Under the pieces are notes generated by a model that ran no database searches, was not told the DNA's origin, and saw only the letters and a list, made by a program, of their open reading frames with translations. Below, piece after piece: positions 1 to 6,890 of a stretch of DNA of 41,496 nt; the stretch's first letter is position 1, and every line of letters starts with the position of its first letter. The stretch comes from Thermodesulfovibrio aggregans (GTDB taxonomy: Bacteria > Nitrospirota > Thermodesulfovibrionia > Thermodesulfovibrionales > Thermodesulfovibrionaceae): positions 253,580 through 295,075 of the forward strand of contig NZ_BCNO01000003.1 in assembly GCF_001514535.1 (NCBI RefSeq). Direction: 5' to 3'. The translations under genes were made by a program, and so were the position numbers.

Positions 1-330
1 ATATATAGTGCAGAGAATTTAAAAGAGGCAAAGAGAAATTTTCAGTTATGGGAGAGCAAGTGGGGCAGACTTTATCCTAAAGCAGCAGAGTGTATAAGGA
101 AGAACTGGGAGCAATTGACAGCTTTTTACAAGACACCTAAGGCATTATGGAAGAAGTTAAGGACAACAAACATAATAGAGAGGGCATTTAGGGAAGTAAG
201 GCGAAGAACGAGAACTATGAGTTGTTTTAATAATGTTGAAAGTATTGAAAGAATAGTTTTTGCAGTGATAAGCCATTTAAACGAAAAATGGAGGAATACA
301 CCTATTTATGAATTTACACAAAGTTATTGA
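1..330 (+). pseudogene. IS256-family transposase, C-terminal part (cut by window edge)
   Basis: An open frame runs from base 1 to a TGA at 328-330 with no in-window start, giving the last 109 residues of a transposase. The segment TTNIIERAFREVRRRTRTM followed by CFNNVESIERI matches the conserved C-terminal end of IS256 (Mutator-like, DDE) transposases: an ER.FREVRRRTR.M core, then F.N..S..R. The enzyme cuts and joins the element's own ends. Whether the full transposase is intact cannot be judged, because its N-terminus lies outside the window, so 'partial' is more exact than 'broken'. A TTG at 115 could be mistaken for a start but is internal. The element's terminal inverted repeat follows immediately. 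Confidence 0.88.
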
Positions 331-2257
331 CATTACCATTTTTAATCTTTTGGAGCAGAAATATGGTAAAGTTAAATTTGATTTAATAATAGTCTCGGAC
401 AACGATGCCCTGTTATTTACAATTAAATATTATCACAGGTTATTTTACAGAGTGCCTGTTGTTTTTTGTGGAATAAATAATTTTAAAGATAGTCTGATAG
501 AAAAATACAGAAAATGGTTTACAGGTATTGCTGAAGAAACAGATGTAGAAGGTACGATTAATATAGCCCTTAGGCTTCATCCGGATACAAAGAGAGTTTA
601 TGTTATAAATGACATTACAACAACAGGCTTGGCGATGAAAAAGAATCTTCTTGAGATATTTCCAAAATTTTCAGATAAAGTAAATTTTATCTTGCTTGAA
701 AACCCTGATATGAAAGAATTACAGAAAGAGGTAGAAAAAATTCCTCCAAAGAGTATAATTCTTCTTTTGCTTGTAAATAGAGACAGAACAGGCAATTTTT
801 TTGCCTACGAGGAAAGTCTTGATTTACTTTATCCTCATAGCAAATCTCCCATATACAGTGTATGGGATTTTTACCTTGGCAGAGGAATTGTTGGAGGAAA
901 ATTAACAAGTGCTTACCTGCAGGGCAAAAAAGCTGGTGAACTTGCTATGCAGATTTTGCAGGGGAAATCTCCATCTGAGATTCCAGTTATTAAGGAAAGC
1001 CCGAATGAATACATGTTTGATTATAATGAACTCAAAAGATTCCATGTTTCTTTAAATAAGCTTCCAAAAGAAAGTAGAGTTATAAATCTTCCTGAAAGCT
1101 TCTGGGTAAAGTACCGAAAGACATTGATAGGGATTACTTTAATTTTTATTGGATTATCACTTGTAATAATTGTTCTTTCAATAAACATTTCAAAAAGAAA
1201 AAAAGTGGAAAAAGAGTTGAGAATCTCAGAAGAAAAATACAGAGACCTCTATGATAATGCTCCTGATATGTATCACTCTGTTGATAAAAATGGAATTATT
1301 ATTGAATGCAATGAAACAGAGGCAAAAATGCTGGGATACAAAAAAGAAGAGATAATTGGCAAACCTATTACTTATTTCATGACAGAGGAGTCAAGAAAGG
1401 CTCAAGAAGAATTTTTCCCGAACCTTGAAAAATACAGCTTTATTCAAATTGAAAGGGATTTTGTCCGTAAGGATGGCTCAGTTTTCACTGCAGCTTTAAA
1501 TGTTTATGTTGAAGTAGATGAAAAAGGAAATTTCATTAAGACAAAAACAATAGGAAGAGATATAACATACAGAAAGAAAATTGAGGAAGAACTAAGAAAA
1601 TCCAAAGAAGCATTGAGAAAACTTTCAGTATACTTGCAGAATGTAAGAGAAAATGAGAGAAAAGAGATTGCTAGAGAAATTCACGATGAGCTTGGTCAGC
1701 CTCTTACAGCATTAAAACTCTCACTTTCGTGGATTAAAAAACGTATTGATGATGAGATTCTTAACAAAAAGTTTGATGAAACCATAAATATTGTTAATTC
1801 ACTAATAAAACAGGTTCAAAACCTGGCAAACAAATTGCGCCCCTCTCTCCTTGATCATTTAACACTGGAAGATGCCATAATGTGGCAGATTAAAGAATTT
1901 GAGAGAAATACTTCCATAACATGTCATGTTGATATTGCAGACAATAACTTGAAACTATCGAAGAATCTTGCATTAAATATCTTCAGAATATTTCAGGAAG
2001 CCCTCACAAATATTGCAAGACATGCGAATGCAACAGTTGTACATGTTAAAATGTTCAGGTCTAATGGGAGTATTTTGCTGATCATTAAAGACAACGGCGT
2101 AGGCATATCAGAAGATAAGATAAAAAGTCCAGAATCATTTGGATTGATGGCAATGAGAGAGAGAGCCTATTCTATAAATGCAACTTTTGATATAAGAAAA
2201 AGTTCAGAAGGGGGAACAGAGGTGATTCTCTCAGTCCCTTTGAAAGAAAATGTATAA
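308..2257 (+). CDS. Sensor histidine kinase (ABC-substrate-binding-like sensor, PAS, HisKA_3, HATPase), 5'-truncated by IS
   Basis: This is a membrane sensor kinase of the NarX/DegS-like class. Residues about 11-245 resemble the second half of the ABC-type substrate-binding sensor family (VSDNDAL, VVFCGINNF, GGKLTSAYLQGKKAGELA). One membrane helix lies at 272-292, a PAS domain at about 306-420, and the HisKA_3 phosphoacceptor H459 sits in EIAREIHDELGQ. The ATPase has an N box at 562-573 (FQEALTNIARHA), DNGVGI at 595-600 and a G2 region FGLMAMRERA. A full-length protein should start about 80-100 residues earlier with a signal anchor; this part is absent because the IS256 element ends at 337. 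Codons 1-10 (ATG at 308) lie within the IS, with GGAGGA at 290-295, 12 bases upstream, as a possible binding site. It overlaps the response regulator by 8 bases, so the two form a pair. Without its signal anchor the sensor half is probably not exported, so sensing is likely lost. Confidence 0.85.
   Translation: MNLHKVIDITIFNLLEQKYGKVKFDLIIVSDNDALLFTIKYYHRLFYRVPVVFCGINNFKDSLIEKYRKWFTGIAEETDVEGTINIALRLHPDTKRVYVINDITTTGLAMKKNLLEIFPKFSDKVNFILLENPDMKELQKEVEKIPPKSIILLLLVNRDRTGNFFAYEESLDLLYPHSKSPIYSVWDFYLGRGIVGGKLTSAYLQGKKAGELAMQILQGKSPSEIPVIKESPNEYMFDYNELKRFHVSLNKLPKESRVINLPESFWVKYRKTLIGITLIFIGLSLVIIVLSINISKRKKVEKELRISEEKYRDLYDNAPDMYHSVDKNGIIIECNETEAKMLGYKKEEIIGKPITYFMTEESRKAQEEFFPNLEKYSFIQIERDFVRKDGSVFTAALNVYVEVDEKGNFIKTKTIGRDITYRKKIEEELRKSKEALRKLSVYLQNVRENERKEIAREIHDELGQPLTALKLSLSWIKKRIDDEILNKKFDETINIVNSLIKQVQNLANKLRPSLLDHLTLEDAIMWQIKEFERNTSITCHVDIADNNLKLSKNLALNIFRIFQEALTNIARHANATVVHVKMFRSNGSILLIIKDNGVGISEDKIKSPESFGLMAMRERAYSINATFDIRKSSEGGTEVILSVPLKENV
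311..337. repeat. Putative terminal inverted repeat (right) of the IS256 element
   Basis: These 27 bases overlap the last codons of the transposase and end in TTGACATTACC, the outer end expected of IS256-type repeats. The hexamer TTGACA at 327-332 is a perfect -35 box pointing outward. No convincing -10 lies 16-18 bases further on, so a hybrid promoter is possible but not shown. The matching left repeat is not in the window. Confidence 0.6.
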
Positions 2258-2891
2258 GAAACTTAAAATTTTAATTGTTGATGATCATACTCTTTTCAGG
2301 AAAGGATTAAAGGAAATTCTTCTTGATATCCCCCATATTGAGGAATGCAAAGAAGCAAAAAGTGGCAGAGAGGCTATTGAGATTCTCTCGAAAGAAAAAT
2401 TTGACATAGTTTTTCTTGATATTGCCATGCCTGACATGGACGGAATAGAGACTCTAAAAAAAATAAAAGCAGAGCATCCTGACACAAACATACTTATGCT
2501 CAGCATGTATCCTGAGGAGCAGTATGCTATGAGATCGCTAAAATATGGAGCTTCAGGTTATCTGACAAAGTCTGCGGATCCTGAAGAACTCTTGAAGGCA
2601 ATTGATAAGATTATTAAGGGTGGTAAATACTTACCAAAGGCTTTTTCTGAAAAATTGATTGACTATATTGAAAAAACAAAGGAAATTCCACCTCATGAGA
2701 AGTTATCAGAAAGAGAATTTCAGGTTTTTTTGATGATAGCCAGAGGAAAAAGTCTTGTTGAAATTTCCAGGGAACTTTCAATAAGCATAAAAACTGTAAG
2801 TACATACAGAGCAAGAATTCTTGAAAAACTTGAATGTAGAAATAATGCTGAGATTATAAACTATGCAATCAGACACGGTCTGATAGTTTAG
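2250..2891 (+). CDS. NarL/FixJ-family response regulator
   Basis: This two-component regulator of 213 residues is the expected partner of the overlapping kinase upstream. The receiver domain spans about 5-122, with acidic pocket D11-D12, phosphoacceptor D57 (FLDIAMPDMDG) and conserved K107. A LuxR-type helix-turn-helix follows at about 148-210 (KLSEREFQVFLMIARGKSLVEISRELSISIKTVSTYRARILEKL, residues given in part by position). Its start ATG at 2250 lies inside the kinase's last codons, implying translational coupling. Its 3' end overlaps the convergent MFS gene by 23 bases. The regulator itself is intact although the kinase has lost its N-terminus. The target genes are unknown. Confidence 0.93.
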   Translation: MYKKLKILIVDDHTLFRKGLKEILLDIPHIEECKEAKSGREAIEILSKEKFDIVFLDIAMPDMDGIETLKKIKAEHPDTNILMLSMYPEEQYAMRSLKYGASGYLTKSADPEELLKAIDKIIKGGKYLPKAFSEKLIDYIEKTKEIPPHEKLSEREFQVFLMIARGKSLVEISRELSISIKTVSTYRARILEKLECRNNAEIINYAIRHGLIV

Positions 2892-4017
2892 ATATAGTAA
2901 AAGAGCTTGCAACTACTAAAATAAACAGGCTTATAATAAAACTTAGCCATCCAAAATTTTTATATACAATTCCTGGTAAATAGGAACCTAAAACTCCACC
3001 AGAATAATAAAAAGCTATGTATGCTCCATTTATAAGACTTTTTCGCTCTGTTGCCATCTTATTCAGATAACCGGAAGCAACTGAATGAACAAGAAACATA
3101 CCAGAACAAAAACCAAACATTGTGATAAATATTAGAAAGATATTGGGAAAACTCAACATTAAGAGAAAAAATCCAAAGATAGAAAAACCAAGAAGCATTG
3201 TTTTTGTCTCATCACCGATTAATCTTATGATTTTTGTTGCAATAAAAGACATAAAAATACCTGTTATATAACCTGAATAGATAAATCCTATAAGCATTTC
3301 GCTGGCTTCCTTATTAATACTTTTTATTCTGAATGGTAAAAAGTTAGTTATTCCTGTAAAAACGAAAAATAGACAGAAAACAGAAATGTAAATATATAGG
3401 TTCCTTTTATGAAGTATGACCTTAAAATTCTCTAAACTGAAATACTCTGGTTTTTCCTTTTTAGGTAACTTTAAATCTTCCATAAAATAATAAACTATGG
3501 GAAGAACCAGAATAAGGCTTAATGACATTATTTGAAAACAGGCTCTCCATCCAAAATAATTGGCTATAATACTGCCAAGCACTCTTCCAAGAAGTCCTCC
3601 AATGGTAGTAAAAGCAATATAGTAAGACATAAAAAACTGAATTCTCTCCTTTACAGATTTTAATGCAATATATGTGGTATTTGAAGTAAGAATTGCAGAG
3701 ATTAAAAAACCCTCTATAAATCTTAGAAATATAACTAACGAAACATTTACTGCCATTGATATTGAAAATACAACCAAAGAGTGTACTGTCGCAGCAAGAA
3801 GGATCATCTTTCTTGGCGATAAAAAATTTAGCAGAATTCCTGAAATTACTGGAATAAATGTAAGTGGAATGAATGTGGCACTCATAATAAGCGATATTGT
3901 ATCCATCTCTACATTAAAAGAATTTCCAAGCAGAGGTAAAAGGGGTTGTGGCATATGTAATGCTGAGATTGTGAGGATAGTCGTATAAATTATAGCAAGG
4001 AAATCCCTGATTGGCAT
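2869..4017 (-). CDS. MFS transporter
   Basis: This protein of 382 residues consists almost wholly of hydrophobic helices, about 12 by eye, which fits the major facilitator superfamily. The N-terminus (SALHMPQPLLPLLGNSFNV) resembles YnfM-like or arabinose-efflux-type permeases, where a .PQPLLP motif follows the first helix. A loop with SPRKM after helix 2 corresponds to the MFS motif A position. The substrate cannot be told from sequence. It is the last gene of the long minus-strand run, 77 bases after glpX, and ends inside the convergent response regulator gene. The spacer upstream has a long U-tract in the transcript but no stable hairpin, so read-through from glpX is possible. Confidence 0.88.
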   Translation of the reverse strand: MPIRDFLAIIYTTILTISALHMPQPLLPLLGNSFNVEMDTISLIMSATFIPLTFIPVISGILLNFLSPRKMILLAATVHSLVVFSISMAVNVSLVIFLRFIEGFLISAILTSNTTYIALKSVKERIQFFMSYYIAFTTIGGLLGRVLGSIIANYFGWRACFQIMSLSLILVLPIVYYFMEDLKLPKKEKPEYFSLENFKVILHKRNLYIYISVFCLFFVFTGITNFLPFRIKSINKEASEMLIGFIYSGYITGIFMSFIATKIIRLIGDETKTMLLGFSIFGFFLLMLSFPNIFLIFITMFGFCSGMFLVHSVASGYLNKMATERKSLINGAYIAFYYSGGVLGSYLPGIVYKNFGWLSFIISLFILVVASSFTISKLSDRV

Positions 4018-4094
4018 TTGTTATGATCCCTTAAAAAATAAAAAAAACCCCTCTCTCTTCACCCTGTATCAGTAACGATAATTAAATCCTTTTT

Positions 4095-5060
4095 TTACAA
4101 TGTTATCTTCACTAATTTATCAAATATATGAATGGTGTCAACAAATCTTATAATTTTCTGATGAGACTCTATCACAATTGAATGGGTTCTTGCACCTCCT
4201 CCAAAAAATCTTACTCCATTTAGAAGGTCACCTTTTGTTACTCCTGTGGCAACAAAAATTATATTGTCGCTTGGAACAAGATCATCAAGAGTATAAACTT
4301 TATCCTCACTTATATCCATACCATACTGAATTGCTCTTTTCTTTTCCTCTTCATTTCTCCATCTAATTCTTGCCTGCATCTCTCCGCCAAGACACTTAAC
4401 TGCTGCTGCTGAAAGCACTCCTTCTGGAGCTCCTCCAATTCCCATTAAAGCATGAATACCTGTTCCTTCAACTGTGGCTGCAATTGCTGGAGTAATATCT
4501 CCATCAGAAATCAGTTTAATTCTTGCACCGGCAGCCCTTATTTCTTTGATTAAGTTTTCATGACGGGGTCTGTCAAGCACAACTACCACAAGATCATCTA
4601 TATCTCTTCCAAGAGCTTTTGCAAGGGCTTCAAGATTTTCTTTGACAGATTTTCTTATGTCCACCATTCCCTTTGCCTGAGGACGAACAACAAGCTTTTC
4701 CATGTAAGTATCAGGACAGTAAAGAAGTCCGTTTTTCTCTGTTACAGCCATCACAGTTAAGGCATTTGGCATTCCAGTTGCACATAGATTGGTTCCTTCA
4801 AGGGGATCAACGGCTATGTCAACCTCAGGACCTGTTCCACTTCCTACCTCCTCACCAATATAAAGCATCGGAGCTTCATCTCTTTCACCTTCACCAATTA
4901 CGATTCTTCCTTTGATTGGTATATCATTAAGGGCTTTACGCATTGCTGTTACAGCAGCCTGATCTGCTTCCTTTCTGTTTCCTTTTCCCATCAATCTTGC
5001 TGCTTCAATTGCTGCAAGCTCGCATACTCTCAAAATTGCAGGAGTTAGTGAACTATTCAT
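4095..5060 (-). CDS. glpX: Class II fructose-1,6-bisphosphatase GlpX
   Basis: The 321 residues match GlpX along their whole length. The enzyme hydrolyses fructose 1,6-bisphosphate to fructose 6-phosphate in the cytosol for gluconeogenesis. Diagnostic segments are GEGERDEAPML (metal binding), VDPLEGTNLCATGMPNAL, DRPRHENLI, SDGDITPAIA, GIGGAPEGVLSAAA and FVATGVTKGDLL. The start ATG is preceded by AGGAGG at a good distance. It sits directly after a small FmdB-type zinc-ribbon gene, 15 bases apart, and is probably co-transcribed with it. No other FBPase is in the window. Confidence is high. Confidence 0.96.
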   Translation of the reverse strand: MNSSLTPAILRVCELAAIEAARLMGKGNRKEADQAAVTAMRKALNDIPIKGRIVIGEGERDEAPMLYIGEEVGSGTGPEVDIAVDPLEGTNLCATGMPNALTVMAVTEKNGLLYCPDTYMEKLVVRPQAKGMVDIRKSVKENLEALAKALGRDIDDLVVVVLDRPRHENLIKEIRAAGARIKLISDGDITPAIAATVEGTGIHALMGIGGAPEGVLSAAAVKCLGGEMQARIRWRNEEEKKRAIQYGMDISEDKVYTLDDLVPSDNIIFVATGVTKGDLLNGVRFFGGGARTHSIVIESHQKIIRFVDTIHIFDKLVKITL

Positions 5061-5075
5061 ATTAATTTCCTCCTA

Positions 5076-5237
5076 TTATTTTTTTGAAGTTATTGAATAA
5101 AAGCCTGAAATGACCTTTTTTACCCTTTGAGACTTACACTTTGGACATCTTACTTTTCTTTTTTCCATTTCGCTTATGCTCATTCTCTTTGTAAAAGTTT
5201 CATTGCACTTTTGGCATTGAAACTCATACAAAGGCAT
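5076..5237 (-). CDS. FmdB-family zinc-ribbon protein (53 aa)
   Basis: This small gene reads MPLYEFQCQKCNETFTK at its N-terminus and has two CxxC knuckles, C8/C11 and C31/C34, the hallmark of the FmdB or CxxC_CXXC_SSSS regulatory-protein family. The start ATG has AGGAGG seven bases upstream. The family name comes from a formamidase regulator, but the function of most members is unknown; single-zinc nucleic-acid or protein binding is only an inference. It lies 15 bases before glpX and 38 bases after the DUF4405 gene, in the same direction. Confidence 0.85.
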   Translation of the reverse strand: MPLYEFQCQKCNETFTKRMSISEMEKRKVRCPKCKSQRVKKVISGFYSITSKK

Positions 5238-5275
5238 AAGCCACCTCCTAAATTTCTATTTTTATATATTATATT

Positions 5276-6199
5276 TTATCCTTTAACTTTATTCTCGTTT
5301 ACAAGAATTTCTATAAGCACTTCAATAGGACTTGTATTGTTTCTGTCAGCTATCTGTCTTAGTGTCTCCCCTTCCCTTGCCTCAATTCCTTTATTTTTAA
5401 GTTTATGGATGGCTGTTTTAATATCAAGTCTATTTTCTTCACAAATCTGTTTAAGGGTTTTCTTACCCAATCCCTTTCCCTCAAATTCTCTTATAATTTC
5501 ATCTTTTGTCCACCTTGAGCTTTCAGTTTGATGAACAATTTTTTGTTCAGTCTGATAATCTGACTTTCTATCAATCTGATTTTGTTTCCCCTCAAGAGGT
5601 TTAAGGATTTCATAAATTTCAAGAGGACTCAATCCATTTTTCTTGGCTATTAAACCAAGGCTTTCTTTTGTAGATTGAAATTTTATGTCTCTTTGTTTCA
5701 AAGCTAAAACTGCCTGTTCAAGGTCTATGTTTCTTCTCTTAGAGAATTCTTCAAGGGAGAGTAGTTCCGCATGTCCGAAAGGAGGTTCATAATCAGGTGA
5801 TTTTACCCAAGACTGCTTAAGATACTCGCTTAAATCAATAATAAAGCTGAAGGGTGGGAAAGGCTTTAATGAACCAATAAAGCTTAGAATAACGATAATG
5901 CTTACAATTGCAAGCTCTTTCTTTAAATTGAAGGCTTTTTTTACTTTGCTGTAGATATAGTTTAAAAGCACATTCCAGTTATAGTAGATATGAAAAAAAG
6001 CAGCGGTCATAAAGAATATGCAGAAGACTATGTGCATATTTGTCCAGTCTGTTTTGGTAAGTCCAAGAAATTTCCAGTTTATCCAGTAGGCAATTCTACC
6101 TTGAGGAGTAAAATAGAGAACAATACCTGATATGAAAACAAATAAAAAAGAAAAAGCTGTAAAAAGGCTCACAAATCCTCTAAAATTGAACTTTTTCAT
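5276..6199 (-). CDS. DUF4405-type membrane protein with duplicated C-terminal repeat
   Basis: The protein has 307 residues. Three membrane helices lie at about 10-31, 52-75 and 97-115, and the second carries H56 and H70, spaced as in small cytochrome b-like DUF4405 domains where paired histidines could ligate haem b. The soluble C-terminal half contains two copies of a 52-residue unit, S148-L199 and T248-L299. They share a hydrophobic pattern and the endings SPLEIYEIL and SPIEVLIEIL, joined by a charged linker. The repeat looks helical, like a small helix-turn-helix. RBS AGGAG precedes the ATG. It follows radC by 16 bases. Function is unknown; a redox or membrane-anchored binding role is inference. 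Confidence 0.75.
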   Translation of the reverse strand: MKKFNFRGFVSLFTAFSFLFVFISGIVLYFTPQGRIAYWINWKFLGLTKTDWTNMHIVFCIFFMTAAFFHIYYNWNVLLNYIYSKVKKAFNLKKELAIVSIIVILSFIGSLKPFPPFSFIIDLSEYLKQSWVKSPDYEPPFGHAELLSLEEFSKRRNIDLEQAVLALKQRDIKFQSTKESLGLIAKKNGLSPLEIYEILKPLEGKQNQIDRKSDYQTEQKIVHQTESSRWTKDEIIREFEGKGLGKKTLKQICEENRLDIKTAIHKLKNKGIEAREGETLRQIADRNNTSPIEVLIEILVNENKVKG

Positions 6200-6215
6200 T
6201 GCTTGATCTCCTACT

Positions 6216-6890
6216 TTATAGTATTCCTTTTTCCTTCATGCTAAAATATCTTTCTCTTCCTATGATTACATGGTCAAGTATGGGAATTTCAAGTATCTCC
6301 GATGCTTTTTTCAATTTCTTTGTTATTTCTATGTCCTGTTCACTCGGTGAAGGATCACCACTTGGATGATTATGAACAAGTATCACTGCATAGGCAGACT
6401 CTTTCACTGCTTCTTTGAATACTTCTCTTGGATGAATCAGAGACTGATTGAGAGTGCCCTCTGAAACTTTAACTTCCTTAATTAGTTTTAGTTTTGTATC
6501 AAGCAGTAAAGTAATGAATACTTCCTTTTTAAGTCCTTCAAGCTTTGGAAAGAAGCAGTCATAAACAGTGGAGGCGGAGCTGAAAACTTGTTGATTAGCT
6601 TTCTGACTTAGTGCTCTTTTGCCAAGTTCAAAAGAAGCTCTGATCTGGGCAATTTTGGCAGTGCCAAGTCCTTTGAACTTTTTAAGCTCAGCTATGGATG
6701 CTTCCTCAAGACCTCTAAGACCTCCAAAGTTTTGAAGAAGTTCAATTGCTGTATCCATTACGCTTTTCCCATTTGAGCCTGTCCTCAATACTATTGCAAG
6801 TAGTTGAGCATCGCTTAAAGCCTCTGCACCATATTTTATAAGCCGTTCTCTTGGTCTTTCAGTTTCTGGCCATTCCCTAACTGAGCTCAT
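6216..6890 (-). CDS. radC: RadC/JAB-domain DNA repair-family protein
   Basis: At 224 residues this is the usual RadC length. An N-terminal helix-hairpin-helix region (about 20-95, with FKGLGTAKIAQIRA) precedes a JAB1/MPN-type metalloprotease-like domain with the JAMM signature H173-x-H175 ... S177 ... D186 (VHNHPSGDPSPSEQD). The biochemical role of RadC is unsettled despite its name. Its start ATG overlaps the metG stop as ATGA, indicating translational coupling. It has all the metal-ligand residues, so it is unlikely to be degenerate. Confidence 0.94.
   Translation of the reverse strand: MSSVREWPETERPRERLIKYGAEALSDAQLLAIVLRTGSNGKSVMDTAIELLQNFGGLRGLEEASIAELKKFKGLGTAKIAQIRASFELGKRALSQKANQQVFSSASTVYDCFFPKLEGLKKEVFITLLLDTKLKLIKEVKVSEGTLNQSLIHPREVFKEAVKESAYAVILVHNHPSGDPSPSEQDIEITKKLKKASEILEIPILDHVIIGRERYFSMKEKGIL

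Larger units (their letters stand above)
1..337 (+). mobile_element. IS256-family insertion sequence, right end
   Basis: The transposase 3' end is followed within 7 bases by the likely element boundary. The tail at 311-337 reads AATTTACACAAAG...TTGACATTACC. Its reverse complement begins GGTAATGTCAATAAC, the typical form of an IS256-family inverted repeat (GGT..TGTCAA...). Host sequence seems to resume at 338, where the kinase reading frame becomes family-like. The left end is outside the window, so the target duplication (expected 8-9 bp, possibly ATTTTTAA from 338) cannot be confirmed. Confidence 0.75.

Noticed and set aside
3674-3988. Open frame of 104 codons on the plus strand opposite the MFS gene
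   Set aside because: It lies wholly antisense to a well-supported transporter, has no family features and is explained by codon bias of membrane helices.
4018-4094. Possible terminator between glpX and the MFS gene
   Set aside because: The transcript has a long U-run preceded by purines, but no complementary arm forms a stable stem.
5268-5273. TATAAT on the minus strand before the fmdB-like gene as a promoter
   Set aside because: No -35-like hexamer at 15-19 bases; the region is simply AT-rich.
5127-5531. 134-codon plus-strand frame with hydrophobic composition
   Set aside because: It crosses the fmdB-like gene and the DUF4405 3' end antisense; it looks like a membrane protein only because it is complementary to Lys/Glu-rich coding.
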